From the NCBI GenBank assembly GCA_013205525.1, contig JABMMR010000135.1:1-16063 (forward strand): DNA of 16,063 nucleotides. The letters are read 5' to 3'. The position numbers were made by a program, and so were the translations under genes. The DNA is from Burkholderiales bacterium (GTDB lineage Bacteria; Pseudomonadota; Gammaproteobacteria; Burkholderiales; Burkholderiaceae_C). Shown here one piece after another: positions 7,142-15,471 of the stretch (the stretch's first letter is position 1; every line of letters starts with the position of its first letter). Under the pieces are notes generated by a model, which saw only the letters and a program-made list of their open reading frames with translations, was not told where the DNA came from and made no database searches.

Positions 7142-8716
7142 TTAGTGTCGAAAATGTCGCACGCCTGTGAACACCATGGCGACACCCCGCTCGTCGGCTG
7201 CAGCAATAACCTCGGCATCGCGCATGGAGCCGCCAGGTTGGATCACACAGCAAGCGCCCTCATCCACCACCACGTCCAAGCCGTCTCTGAAGGGGAAAAA
7301 AGCGTCGCTGGCCACCACAGCGTCTTTGAGTGACAACTGGGCATGACCCGCCTTGATGCCTGCTATTCGCGCTGAATCGAGTCGACTCATTTGCCCCGCA
7401 CCCACGCCCAAGGTCATACCAAGACCCGCAAACACAATGGCATTGCTCTTGACGAATTTGGCCACCTTCCAAGCAAACAACAGGTCTTGCAGCTGTGCGG
7501 GACTGGGCTGGCGTTGGGTCACCACTTGCATATCTTCTAAGCGCAGTTGATGGTTGTCTGCGGTTTGCATCAACAAACCCGAGCCAATTCGCTTGACATC
7601 AATCAAGTGGTGTCCTTGTGACCAAGCATCAGCGCCACCCGGCGGCAGCGCGATTTGCAAGACCCTGACATTGGCTTTGGTTTGTAAAAATTCAAGCGCC
7701 TCGCCAGTGAAAGAAGGTGCAATCAAGACTTCCATGAATTGCTGGCCCAAGGCTTTTGCTGCCAAGACATCGACCGGACAATTAAAAGCAATGATGCCGC
7801 CAAATGCAGAAGTGGGGTCGGTTTGGTAAGCCTTGTTGTAGGCTGCCAAGGCATCCTCAGCCAAGGCGACACCACAAGGATTGGCGTGCTTGACGATCAC
7901 GCAGGCGGGCGAGTCAAAGCTTTTCACGCACTCCCATGCGGCATCCGCGTCGGCAATATTGTTGAACGACAACTCCTTGCCTTGCAATTGTTTGGCTGTG
8001 ACCAAGGAACCCGGCGCAGGATGCGCATCTCTGTAAAAGGCGGCAAGTTGATGCGGATTTTCCCCATAGCGTAGGTCTTGAAGTTTGACAAAACGTCCAT
8101 TGGCTTGGCCAGGAAAAACACTGCGTTTGTCTGAAGTCAAATCGAGGGAAGACAAATAGTCGCTGATTGCGCCGTCGTAATTGCTGATACGGTTAAAAGC
8201 ACTGACCGCCAATTGAAAACGGGTCAATTCACTGACGGCATGCTGTTGCTCAAGTTCATTCAACACCATGGCGTATTGGCTGGCGTCTGTGATGACTGCA
8301 ATGTGCTGCCAGTTTTTGGCTGCACTTCGCACCATGGCAGGGCCGCCAATGTCGATGTTTTCTATGGCGTCTTCCAAACTGCAGTCTGGATTGGCGACTG
8401 TTGCTTCAAAAGGATAGAGGTTGACCACCAAGATATCGATGGTGCTGATGCCGTGGTCTTTCAAAGCCTGCATATGCGAGGGAACTTCGCGACGGGCGAG
8501 CAAGCCCGCATGCACCAAGGGGTGCAAGGTTTTGACACGGCCATCGAGCATCTCTGGAAAACCCGTGAGCTCTGCCACCTCAAGAACGGGCAAACCTTGG
8601 GCACTCAGCAATTGCGCGGTACCCCCGGTGGAAATCAGCTCTATACCTAAAAGATGCAAAGATTTCGCAAACTCCACAATGCCAGTTTTGTCTGAGACGG
8701 AAATCAGGGCTCTCAT
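7142..8716 (-). CDS. purH: Bifunctional AICAR transformylase / IMP cyclohydrolase
   Basis: A 524-residue two-domain enzyme performing the last two steps of purine synthesis: formylation of AICAR with 10-formyl-THF, then ring closure to IMP. The N-terminal MGS-like cyclohydrolase domain (about 1-150) starts [19 protein letters not shown] and carries [10 protein letters not shown] and GRVKTLHP; the transformylase domain follows, with the catalytic pair K276-H277 in [10 protein letters not shown], and [11 protein letters not shown]. The protein ends [16 protein letters not shown], the normal PurH C-terminus. Two starts are possible: GTG at 8728, overlapping the fis stop as GTGA, or ATG at 8716. 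I choose ATG because homologues begin just before the [10 protein letters not shown] segment; neither start has a Shine-Dalgarno sequence, so reinitiation after fis is likely. It is the last gene of dusB-fis-purH. Confidence 0.96.
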   Translation of the reverse strand: MRALISVSDKTGIVEFAKSLHLLGIELISTGGTAQLLSAQGLPVLEVAELTGFPEMLDGRVKTLHPLVHAGLLARREVPSHMQALKDHGISTIDILVVNLYPFEATVANPDCSLEDAIENIDIGGPAMVRSAAKNWQHIAVITDASQYAMVLNELEQQHAVSELTRFQLAVSAFNRISNYDGAISDYLSSLDLTSDKRSVFPGQANGRFVKLQDLRYGENPHQLAAFYRDAHPAPGSLVTAKQLQGKELSFNNIADADAAWECVKSFDSPACVIVKHANPCGVALAEDALAAYNKAYQTDPTSAFGGIIAFNCPVDVLAAKALGQQFMEVLIAPSFTGEALEFLQTKANVRVLQIALPPGGADAWSQGHHLIDVKRIGSGLLMQTADNHQLRLEDMQVVTQRQPSPAQLQDLLFAWKVAKFVKSNAIVFAGLGMTLGVGAGQMSRLDSARIAGIKAGHAQLSLKDAVVASDAFFPFRDGLDVVVDEGACCVIQPGGSMRDAEVIAAADERGVAMVFTGVRHFRH

Positions 8717-8724
8717 AGGAGAAA

Positions 8725-8958
8725 TCACAAAAGTTTGTGTTCAGTAAGCTTTTTGCGCAGCGTGTTGCGATTTAAACCCAGCCAAACAGCAGCGCGCGAT
8801 TGGTTACCTTCTGCATGCCGCATGACCACATCAAGCAGGGGTTTTTCCATGACATTGATCATCATGGTGTGCAGTTGATCGGGGTCTTCGCCGCGCAAAT
8901 CTTTGAAGTAGGTCTCTAGGCTGTGGCGAACAGCTTCTTCTATTTGTTTCTTGCTCAT
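8725..8958 (-). CDS. fis: Fis family nucleoid-associated DNA-binding protein (short form)
   Basis: A 77-residue protein matching the core and helix-turn-helix of Fis. [12 protein letters not shown] around 37-48 and [17 protein letters not shown] near 51-67 align with the E. coli dimer helix and DNA-reading helices, followed by [10 protein letters not shown]. Fis bends DNA and influences rRNA promoters and chromosome structure. E. coli Fis has 98 residues; the roughly 20 missing here are the N-terminal beta-hairpin arms needed for stimulating Hin/Gin DNA inversion, a shortening common in betaproteobacteria. The ATG overlaps the dusB stop as ATGA, so it is co-translated with dusB, the conserved order. 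NtrC-type regulators share the C-terminal motif but carry other domains, absent here. Confidence 0.95.
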   Translation of the reverse strand: MSKKQIEEAVRHSLETYFKDLRGEDPDQLHTMMINVMEKPLLDVVMRHAEGNQSRAAVWLGLNRNTLRKKLTEHKLL

Positions 8959-9986
8959 TCAGTCGTCTCCATCTCAAGTAACGATGAGGCATAAGTCAAA
9001 CGATCAGTCACCTGACCCAGCTCATCTAAAAAATCAGCAACTGCCAAAGACTGCGCATCACAGTCTTCAATGACATTCATGTGGTCTTTGAATGCCTTGG
9101 CCCCAGGCAAACCTTGCAGATACCAAGCAATATGCTTGCGAGCGGTACGAACACCGGTGAAGCTGCCATACAAGCTGTAGTGGTCTTGTAAATGGTCCAG
9201 CATCAAGCGCTTAAGCTCTGCAACCAAGGGGGGCGCCAACAGCGTACCGTGGGTTAAAAAATGGTGAATCTCGCGAAATATCCAAGGCCGGCCTTGTGCT
9301 GCACGGCCAATCATGACTGCGTCTGCACCGGTTTGCTGCAGCACCTGCTGGGCCTTTTGCGGTGAATCTATATCCCCATTGGCAACCACTGGAACCGAGA
9401 CCGCTTGTTTGACTTGCGCAATGGTGTCGTACTCGGCCTGTCCTTTATAGCCTTGGTCTCGCGTGCGGCCGTGAACTGTGATCATTTGTATGCCAGCATC
9501 TTGTGCCTTCTTGGCCAATGAAACTGCATTGCGCTGATCGCTGTGCCAGCCGGTACGCATTTTGAGCGTGACCGGTGCATCAAAGGCTTGGGCTGCCTTG
9601 ACAACCGCCTCGATGATAGAAAGCGCCAAAGGCTCGTCTTGCATCAGGGCAGAACCTGCCCACTTGTGACACACCTTTTTGGCAGGGCATCCCATATTGA
9701 TGTCAATGATTTGCGCACCACGTTGTAAGTTGTATGTGGCGGCCTCGGCCATCATGCTCGCTTGCGTGCCCGCGATTTGCACAGCGATAGGACCACTCTC
9801 GCCCGTGTGGTCTAGGCGACGCGAGGTTTTTAAACTGCTTCGCAAGTCTTCACGGGCCGTGACCATTTCAGACACCGCATACGCTGCGCCCAGTTGCTTG
9901 GCCAAGCTGCGGTAAGGCCGGTCTGTGACACCCGCCATCGGTGCTGCAAAAACACCGTGGGGTAATTTGTAAGGGCCTATATGCAT
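8955..9986 (-). CDS. dusB: tRNA-dihydrouridine synthase B
   Basis: A 343-residue FMN-dependent reductase that converts specific uridines in the tRNA D-loop to dihydrouridine. The TIM-barrel part begins with FAAPMAGVTDRPYR at 13-26; NMGCPAKKV at 97-105 contains the catalytic Cys (C100), followed by GSALM; KMRTGW, ITVHGRTRDQGYKG and PVVANGDI hold FMN and tRNA-contact residues, and DAVMIGRAAQGRPWIF closes the barrel. The C-terminal helical domain ends LLEMETTE. The length is similar to E. coli DusB (321). The start ATG at 9986 gives a standard N-terminus. It is the first gene of dusB-fis-purH and overlaps fis by 4 bp. In E. coli the dusB-fis promoter is controlled by Fis itself and by growth rate; whether that holds here is not visible. 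Confidence 0.96.
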   Translation of the reverse strand: MHIGPYKLPHGVFAAPMAGVTDRPYRSLAKQLGAAYAVSEMVTAREDLRSSLKTSRRLDHTGESGPIAVQIAGTQASMMAEAATYNLQRGAQIIDINMGCPAKKVCHKWAGSALMQDEPLALSIIEAVVKAAQAFDAPVTLKMRTGWHSDQRNAVSLAKKAQDAGIQMITVHGRTRDQGYKGQAEYDTIAQVKQAVSVPVVANGDIDSPQKAQQVLQQTGADAVMIGRAAQGRPWIFREIHHFLTHGTLLAPPLVAELKRLMLDHLQDHYSLYGSFTGVRTARKHIAWYLQGLPGAKAFKDHMNVIEDCDAQSLAVADFLDELGQVTDRLTYASSLLEMETTE

Positions 9987-10133
9987 GGGGTATAGATAGG
10001 TAACGATATGCTGAAAAACGAGGCACGATTCTAGCGGCGCATTTTCTGGTTTGGGATAAATTTTTTGTGATTTTTTTCTGTACGTTTACATGTGGTTTTA
10101 TTTACGATGAATGAACCTTTAAACTGATAAAAG
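9987..10133. promoter_or_regulatory. Divergent control region of dusB-fis-purH and the YqaA-like gene
   Basis: The longest non-coding stretch in the window, about 147 bp. For dusB, a TAGAAT hexamer on the minus strand at 10033-10028 is a possible -10 box that would give a leader of about 35 nt; no good -35 accompanies it. Towards the YqaA side there is an AT-rich tract with T runs (about 10055-10105), of the kind Fis or RNA polymerase alpha could bind, and TTTACA/TTTACG hexamers at 10085 and 10101 without convincing -10 partners. No RNA gene or hairpin terminator is visible. Confidence 0.35.
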
Positions 10134-10640
10134 ATGGAATTTTTTTATCAAACCCTCTTGACAAACATAGCCACACCCGAATGGGGTTTGGCCGTTTTGT
10201 TTATTTGCGCCACCTTGGCTGCCACCTTGCTGCCGCTGGGTTCAGAGCCCGTGTTGTTGGCTTTGTTGAGTTTTCAGCCCGAGCTTGTTTGGCCCGCCTT
10301 GCTGGTGGCAACGCTTGGCAACACACTGGGTGGTGCCATCGGTTGGGCCATGGGTTGGGGAGCTGAGCGATGGATGGCCCAACGTCTGCACCAAACACAT
10401 GTAAGCCAACACATGCGCGCTTTACGCTGGCTTGAACGCTTGGGGCCCGTGGCTTGTCTGGGCGCTTGGTTGCCGCTCATTGGTGACCCGCTGTGCGTGG
10501 TAGCGGGCTATTTAAGACTGCCGTTTTGGCCTTGCGTTTTTTACATGGCCCTAGGCAAAGCCCTGAGGTACGCCATGTTGGTAGGGGGCTGGCAGTGGGT
10601 GTTGCTGTGGTTGCCCAGCCTAACTGGCGTCACGAGCTGA
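10134..10640 (+). CDS. yqaA: YqaA-family inner-membrane protein (DedA / SNARE-associated superfamily)
   Basis: A 168-residue hydrophobic protein with about four membrane segments (roughly 18-45, 52-75, 104-125 and 131-161). The segment [14 protein letters not shown] (31-44), the glycine-rich [15 protein letters not shown] (62-76), [20 protein letters not shown] (113-132) and GKALRYAML (141-149) are the marks of the YqaA branch of the VTT/DedA superfamily. DedA relatives are linked to lipid-carrier flipping and membrane homeostasis; the YqaA branch itself is uncharacterised. ATG at 10134 is preceded only by a weak AAAAG. The gene is divergent from dusB, and its 3' end overlaps the ychF 3' end by 11 bp, with both stops inside the overlap. 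No Cys pair or catalytic site suggests an enzyme. Confidence 0.85.
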   Translation: MEFFYQTLLTNIATPEWGLAVLFICATLAATLLPLGSEPVLLALLSFQPELVWPALLVATLGNTLGGAIGWAMGWGAERWMAQRLHQTHVSQHMRALRWLERLGPVACLGAWLPLIGDPLCVVAGYLRLPFWPCVFYMALGKALRYAMLVGGWQWVLLWLPSLTGVTS

Positions 10641-11721
10641 ACAAGAAGTTCATCACGTCGCCATCTTTCACGACGTATTCCTTGCCTTCTGCACGCATCT
10701 TGCCAGCATCTTTCGCACCTTGCTCGCCTTTAAAGCTGATGAAGTCGTCATAGGCGATGGTTTGAGCTCGGATATAGCCCTTCTCGAAATCGGTATGAAT
10801 CACGCCCGCGGCTTGCGGACCGGTGTCGCCCACATGGATGGTCCAAGCCCGCACTTCTTTGACGCCGGCCGTGAAATAAGTTTGCAAACCCAAGAGGGTG
10901 TAAGCCGAACGAATCAGGCGGTTCAAGCCTGGCTCGTCTTGGCCCAACTCTTTGAGAAACTCCAAGCGGTCGGCGTCTTCCATCTCGGACAACTCGGCCT
11001 CGATCTTGGCGCAGATGGCCACCACAGGCGCGTTTTGCGCTTGTGCAAAAGCCCTGAGACGGTCCAAAAAAACATTATTTTCAAAACCATCTTCCGACAC
11101 ATTGGCCACGAACATGGCGGGCTTGGCGGTGATAAAGAAAAATTGCTTGAGTTCGACCAACTCTTCTTTGCTGAAGTCGATGGTGCGCACGGGCTTGGTG
11201 TCGTTGAGCGCGGTTTGGCACTTCTCCAAAATCACCATTTGCTTGGCGGCTTCTTTGTCGCCAGAGCGGGCAATCTTGCCAACGCGGTGAATGGCTTTTT
11301 CGACAGCGGCCAAGTCGGCCAAGCAGAGCTCAGTTTGGATGACCTCGATGTCGGCAATCGGGTCCACCTTGTTGGCCACATGGATCACGTTGTCGTCTTC
11401 AAAGCAACGCACCACATTGACGATGGCGTCTGTTTCGCGAATATGTGCCAAGAACTTATTACCCAAGCCTTCGCCGGTGCTGGCACCTGCGACCAACCCC
11501 GCGATATCGACAAACTCGACGATGGCTGGCACGATGCGCTCGGGTGTGATGATTTGCGCGAGTTGCTGCAAACGGTTGTCAGGCACCTCAACCACGCCCA
11601 CATTGGGCTCTATGGTGCAAAAGGGGTAGTTCTCAGCCGCAATGCCTGATTTGGTGAGGGCGTTGAAGAGGGTGGATTTGCCCACATTGGGCAAACCAAC
11701 AATGCCACATTTCAAACTCAT
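10630..11721 (-). CDS. ychF: Redox-regulated ribosome-associated ATPase YchF (Obg family)
   Basis: A full-length 363-residue Obg-family P-loop protein. The Walker A loop GLPNVGKST is at 9-17, the switch/G3 region [20 protein letters not shown] at 71-90, and the base-specificity motif is NVSE (207-210) instead of NKxD, the change by which YchF/OLA1 proteins prefer ATP to GTP. The C-terminal TGS domain (about 280-363) includes [17 protein letters not shown] and [16 protein letters not shown]. YchF binds ribosomes and is involved in stress responses and leaderless translation in E. coli. ATG at 11721 gives the standard N-terminus. It is monocistronic here: divergent from the UbiH-like gene, converging with and overlapping yqaA by 11 bp. 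In many bacteria ychF follows pth; that is not the case here on this side. Confidence 0.97.
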   Translation of the reverse strand: MSLKCGIVGLPNVGKSTLFNALTKSGIAAENYPFCTIEPNVGVVEVPDNRLQQLAQIITPERIVPAIVEFVDIAGLVAGASTGEGLGNKFLAHIRETDAIVNVVRCFEDDNVIHVANKVDPIADIEVIQTELCLADLAAVEKAIHRVGKIARSGDKEAAKQMVILEKCQTALNDTKPVRTIDFSKEELVELKQFFFITAKPAMFVANVSEDGFENNVFLDRLRAFAQAQNAPVVAICAKIEAELSEMEDADRLEFLKELGQDEPGLNRLIRSAYTLLGLQTYFTAGVKEVRAWTIHVGDTGPQAAGVIHTDFEKGYIRAQTIAYDDFISFKGEQGAKDAGKMRAEGKEYVVKDGDVMNFLFSS

Positions 11722-11804
11722 GAGAATCTTTCAATCTATACCAAAGGGTAGGGTTACGTAATAAGGGGTAAATTCTACGTGCAGCCAACTTCTACAATCA
11801 ATGC
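11722..11804. promoter_or_regulatory. Divergent intergenic region, ychF / UbiH-like gene
   Basis: An 83-bp gap. On the minus strand TGGTATAGA at 11743-11735 resembles an extended -10 box for ychF, but no -35 match lies upstream of it. On the plus strand no clear hexamer pair is seen before the monooxygenase gene and its ATG has no strong ribosome-binding site. Confidence 0.28.
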
Positions 11805-12932
11805 ATGACGACAACTTACGATGTATGCATTCGTGGAAGCGGTATGGTGGGCAGCACCCTGGCCCTTTTGTTGGCGCGGCAACGTTTGCGGGTGGCCTTG
11901 GTCGGCACGCCTTCAAGCGCTCAAGACATGCGAGCTTTTGCGCTCAATAAAATTTCTCAAAACCTATTAACGGATTTACGCTGCTGGCCAAGTCCAGAGT
12001 TCGCCACACCCGTGCAAAGCATGCGCATATGGGGCGACCAAGGGGGTGCAGTCAGCTTTGATTCACCCCATGGGGATGCTCTCAACCATATTGTTGATGT
12101 TCAAGCTTTGGAAAAATTACTTTTCCAAGCCGTGGACTTCCAACCCAGCATAGAGCGGCACAGCGCCCCTGTTCAAGCACTTTTGAGCGTGGTCTGCGAG
12201 GGAAAAAACAGTTCAACGCGGCAAGAGCTTGGGGTTGACTTTCAATCTTTGCCCTACCCTCAACACGCCTTGGCCACCCGAGTGCGCTTAGACACGCCAC
12301 ACCGACAACAAGCATTGCAATGGTTTGCCCACGCGCCAGATGGACTCGATATTTTGGCTTTGCTGCCCTTGGGTGGACCCCAAGGACAAGAAGCCGCGGT
12401 GGTGTGGTCTTTGCCCAGTTCTAGGGCACAGACGCTTTTCGACGCTTCAGATGCAGAGCTTGCTCTGGCCTTGACCGAGGCCAGTCAAAACACCCTGGGA
12501 CATTTGCAAGTTTGCAGCGCCAAAAGCATATGGCCTTTGCAAACAGCCCAAGCCACACAATGGAGTGGCACTTTTGCCAACGCCCACAGTTGGGTACTCG
12601 CGGGCGATGCGGCTCACAGTGTGCATCCACTGGCAGGCATGGGCTTGAACTTGGGTTTGGCCGATGTCGCGACCCTGGCCCACATACTTTCACTGCGTGA
12701 AGGTAAAGAGTATTGGCGTGGCGTGGGTGACAAGTTTTTATTGCGTCGCTATGAACGAGAACGCAAAGCCGGTTTGATGCCCACTTTGCTGGCTTGCGAC
12801 GGCATACAACGCGTGTTTTCACACCCCAGCACGGTTGCGCAATCATTGCGTAATTGGGGCTTAAGCAGTTTTGATCAACTCTCGCACCTCAAGCAATGGA
12901 CCATCCAACAAGCCATGCATCCCTCTTTTTAA
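11805..12932 (+). CDS. FAD-dependent monooxygenase, UbiH/UbiF/VisC family-like
   Basis: A 375-residue flavoprotein of the aromatic hydroxylase type. The dinucleotide motif GSGMVG (11-16) follows a first beta strand, and the second FAD motif WVLAGDAAHSVHPLAGMG (263-280), continuing into LNLGLADVATLA, is complete, so FAD binding looks intact. The middle DG motif, usually GADGxxSxxR, is degenerate: CEGKNSSTR near 131-139, with Glu for Asp. The family hydroxylates the ring of ubiquinone precursors on the inner membrane; which position this protein would modify cannot be told, and it is somewhat shorter than UbiH (392). ATG at 11805 is the natural start. dsbC follows after 11 bp, and the M61 gene after it, probably as one transcript, though no functional tie is known. 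Confidence 0.88.
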   Translation: MTTTYDVCIRGSGMVGSTLALLLARQRLRVALVGTPSSAQDMRAFALNKISQNLLTDLRCWPSPEFATPVQSMRIWGDQGGAVSFDSPHGDALNHIVDVQALEKLLFQAVDFQPSIERHSAPVQALLSVVCEGKNSSTRQELGVDFQSLPYPQHALATRVRLDTPHRQQALQWFAHAPDGLDILALLPLGGPQGQEAAVVWSLPSSRAQTLFDASDAELALALTEASQNTLGHLQVCSAKSIWPLQTAQATQWSGTFANAHSWVLAGDAAHSVHPLAGMGLNLGLADVATLAHILSLREGKEYWRGVGDKFLLRRYERERKAGLMPTLLACDGIQRVFSHPSTVAQSLRNWGLSSFDQLSHLKQWTIQQAMHPSF

Positions 12933-12943
12933 ACAAGGTTCCT

Positions 12944-13666
12944 ATGCGTCATCTTCAAATGTTTATCGCCCTGCTTTTAAGCAGTCTTTTGCTTCCCAGT
13001 GCTTGGGCCCAAGGCGAAGAAGCCTTTATTCGCAAAACTCTCAAAGAGCGGATGCCGCAAATTAGTCCTATTGATGAAGTCAAGCGTGCACCTATGGCGG
13101 GTCTTTTTGAATTAAGGGTTGACGGCTCGGAAATCTTTTACACCGATGCAGGAGGAAACTTTCTGCTACAGGGGCGTTTGATTGACACCAAAACACAGCG
13201 TGACTTAACCGAAGAACGTATTCAAAAAATATTGGCTGTGGACTTCAAGTCCTTGCCCTTCAAAGATGCCATCGTCATGGTGCGTGGCAAAGGTGAACGC
13301 AAGATGGCCATGTTTGAAGACCCCAATTGCGGCTATTGCAAGCGGTTTGAGCGCGACTTGCAAAGCATAGATAACGTGACGGTGTATCTTTTTGTTTACC
13401 CCATACTGGGCAAAGATTCCGTAGATAAATCAAAAGCCATTTGGTGCGCCAAAGACCAAGCCAAAGCGTGGCAAGACTATATGCTGCGCGACCAAGTGCC
13501 CACCACTTCGGGCTGCGACACCGCTGCGGTCAAACGAAACGTGGACTTCGGTCAAAAGCAAAAAATTAGCGGCACCCCCACCACTTTTTTTGCTGATGGC
13601 ACACGTGTCTCCGGTGCTGTCGACATGGCCCAAATTGAAAAACTGCTTTCATCCGCTAAACCTTGA
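12944..13666 (+). CDS. dsbC: Periplasmic thiol:disulfide isomerase DsbC
   Basis: A 240-residue exported protein. Residues 1-22 are a signal peptide (MRHLQMF then a Leu-rich core, cleavage after AWA). An N-terminal dimerisation domain (about 23-100) is followed by a thioredoxin-fold domain with the active site CGYC at 129-132 in FEDPNCGYCKRFERDL, and the cis-Pro loop SGTPTTFF (P212). C168 and C191 probably form the structural disulfide known in E. coli DsbC. The protein rearranges wrong disulfides in the periplasm and is normally kept reduced by DsbD, which is not in this window. The frame is open to an ATG at 12896, inside the upstream gene, but ATG at 12944 places the signal peptide at the N-terminus and has AAGG 5 bp before it. 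The gap to the upstream gene is 11 bp and to the downstream gene 12 bp. Confidence 0.95.
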   Translation: MRHLQMFIALLLSSLLLPSAWAQGEEAFIRKTLKERMPQISPIDEVKRAPMAGLFELRVDGSEIFYTDAGGNFLLQGRLIDTKTQRDLTEERIQKILAVDFKSLPFKDAIVMVRGKGERKMAMFEDPNCGYCKRFERDLQSIDNVTVYLFVYPILGKDSVDKSKAIWCAKDQAKAWQDYMLRDQVPTTSGCDTAAVKRNVDFGQKQKISGTPTTFFADGTRVSGAVDMAQIEKLLSSAKP

Positions 13667-13678
13667 ACCTCTCGCTTT

Positions 13679-15460
13679 ATGTCCGCCAAAGGCCCCCACA
13701 AAAAAGACATTCATTACCAAGTCAAGGTTGAAAATGCAAATGCACACACATGGTGTGTCACCTTGCATGTTTTAAATCCCCGCGCAAAACAACAATTTCA
13801 ACTCCCTGTTTGGATTCCCGGCAGTTATTTGGTCAGAGAGTTTTCTAAACAACTCAGCGATATGCAGGCCACGCAGTTGGGTCAAACGCTGAAGATTCAA
13901 CAAATCGATAAATGCACTTGGCAAACCAACTGCAAAGCCAAGCAAGCTTTGCAACTGCAATACAAGGTCTACGCCCACGATAACTCTGTACGCACCGCTT
14001 GGCTTGATGCCAGCAGAGGTTTTTTCAACGGCACCAGCATGTTTGTTCAAGCTCTGGGGCAAACCCAAAACAGCCTGAGCTTAGAGTTGATTTCCCCCGA
14101 GCACACCGACAGCTGGCGGGTAGCCACTGCACTTAAAGCCCTGCGTATCGATGAAGCTGGTTTTGGTCTTTACCATGCGCAAAACTATGATGAACTCGCC
14201 GACAGTCCGGTTGAGTTGTCCGCGTTTCAAAGTTGCAAATTTTCTGTTTTAAAGTCAAACCATCAGGTGGTGGTGACTGGAGCTGCGCCCTCTTTCGATT
14301 CGCAGCAACTGCAGCAAGATGTTGAAAAAATAGCTCACACCATTGTTAATTTCTGGCATCAAGGAAAACCGCCGCCATTCAACAATTTTGTTTTTTTATT
14401 GAATGCTGTGTCTGATGGCTACGGTGGCTTGGAACACCAAAACAGTACGGCCTTGCTATGTCGAAGAAAAGATTTGCCCAAGCTGTCTGATAAAGCCCGC
14501 AGCGATGATTACATTGGCTTGTTAGGGCTCTTCAGCCACGAGTATTTTCATGCGTGGAATGTCAAGCGTATGCGACCGGCGAATTATGAAAGCTACAACT
14601 ACCAAAGCGAGCAGTACACCGATATGCTTTGGTTTTTCGAAGGCTTTACAGACTATTACGACATCGTGATGTTGTGTCGCGCAGAATTAATTTCACCTGC
14701 TTACTATTTGAAGTTGCTCAATAAATCTGTACACCAATACCTGCAAACACCAGGACGGCAAGCCCACAGTGCCGCCGGTTCAAGCTTTGAGGCATGGACC
14801 AAATACTACCGCCCCGACAGCAATACGCCCAACATCACAGTGAGTTATTACACCAAGGGCTCTTTGATAGCACTGTGTCTAGACCTCTCATTGCGGCAAA
14901 TGGGGCACAGCCTAGATGCTGTCATGCGTGAGCTCTGGCATCACAGCCAAGGTGGCCCCATATCTCAAGATGATGTGCTGCAAGCGCTTCAAAATGTCAG
15001 CAAGCAGTCATGGCGCAGCAAAATTCATGCTTGGGTGCACACGGTAGAAGAGTTGCCCCTTTTGGAAATTTTGCAAAAGCAAGGCGTGAGTGTGGAATAT
15101 GAGGCTTCTACATTGGCCCAACAACTGGGGCTAAGGGTCCGAGAAGACCACAGCGTGCACATCCAAACTGTTTTGCGCGGCAGCGCTGCCGAGCTAGCGG
15201 GTATGTCTGCCGGTGACGAGTGGCTGGGCGTTGAAATGGGCAAAGGCAAAGCCATGCAATCTTGGCGCTTGCAACGTTTGGAACAACTCCCCTTGTTGCT
15301 CGGAAAAAATAAGCAATGCACAGCATGGGTTGCACGCGATGGGCAACTGCTTCGATTGCCACTCAGCCTGCCCAGCCAAGACCCCAGCCCCTTGTGGCGC
15401 TTAGGTATTCTTGATCCGGTGAAGGTGGGCAGTTGGCTCAGCGATAAAACCCCAAGTTAA
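13679..15460 (+). CDS. M61-family metallopeptidase with C-terminal PDZ-like region
   Basis: A 593-residue zinc peptidase of the M61 (glycyl aminopeptidase-like) family. The N-terminal beta-rich domain holds LPVWIPGSYLVREFSK at 42-57; the catalytic domain has HEYFH at 287-291 (zinc His287 and His291, catalytic Glu288) followed by AWNVKRMRP, with E321 in FFEGFTDYYD as the third zinc ligand; DGYGGLEHQNS (246-256) is also typical of the family. Residues about 480-560 look like a PDZ domain (HIQTVLRGSAAELAGMSAGDEW), common in the family. No signal peptide is seen, so it is predicted to be cytosolic despite following dsbC. The physiological substrate is unknown; the characterised Sphingomonas enzyme releases N-terminal Gly and Ala. 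ATG at 13679 lies 12 bp after the dsbC stop without a clear ribosome-binding site. Its stop lies 11 bp from the convergent paaK stop. Confidence 0.93.
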   Translation: MSAKGPHKKDIHYQVKVENANAHTWCVTLHVLNPRAKQQFQLPVWIPGSYLVREFSKQLSDMQATQLGQTLKIQQIDKCTWQTNCKAKQALQLQYKVYAHDNSVRTAWLDASRGFFNGTSMFVQALGQTQNSLSLELISPEHTDSWRVATALKALRIDEAGFGLYHAQNYDELADSPVELSAFQSCKFSVLKSNHQVVVTGAAPSFDSQQLQQDVEKIAHTIVNFWHQGKPPPFNNFVFLLNAVSDGYGGLEHQNSTALLCRRKDLPKLSDKARSDDYIGLLGLFSHEYFHAWNVKRMRPANYESYNYQSEQYTDMLWFFEGFTDYYDIVMLCRAELISPAYYLKLLNKSVHQYLQTPGRQAHSAAGSSFEAWTKYYRPDSNTPNITVSYYTKGSLIALCLDLSLRQMGHSLDAVMRELWHHSQGGPISQDDVLQALQNVSKQSWRSKIHAWVHTVEELPLLEILQKQGVSVEYEASTLAQQLGLRVREDHSVHIQTVLRGSAAELAGMSAGDEWLGVEMGKGKAMQSWRLQRLEQLPLLLGKNKQCTAWVARDGQLLRLPLSLPSQDPSPLWRLGILDPVKVGSWLSDKTPS

Positions 15461-15471
15461 GCCTTCTTGCT

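Noticed and set aside
10720..11649. Plus-strand open frame of 309 codons
   Set aside because: It lies wholly antisense to ychF, which has every family motif; the antisense translation shows no recognisable domain and is a by-product of ychF codon use.
12896..12943. ATG at 12896 as the dsbC start
   Set aside because: It lies inside the preceding monooxygenase gene and would bury the signal peptide 16 residues from the N-terminus.
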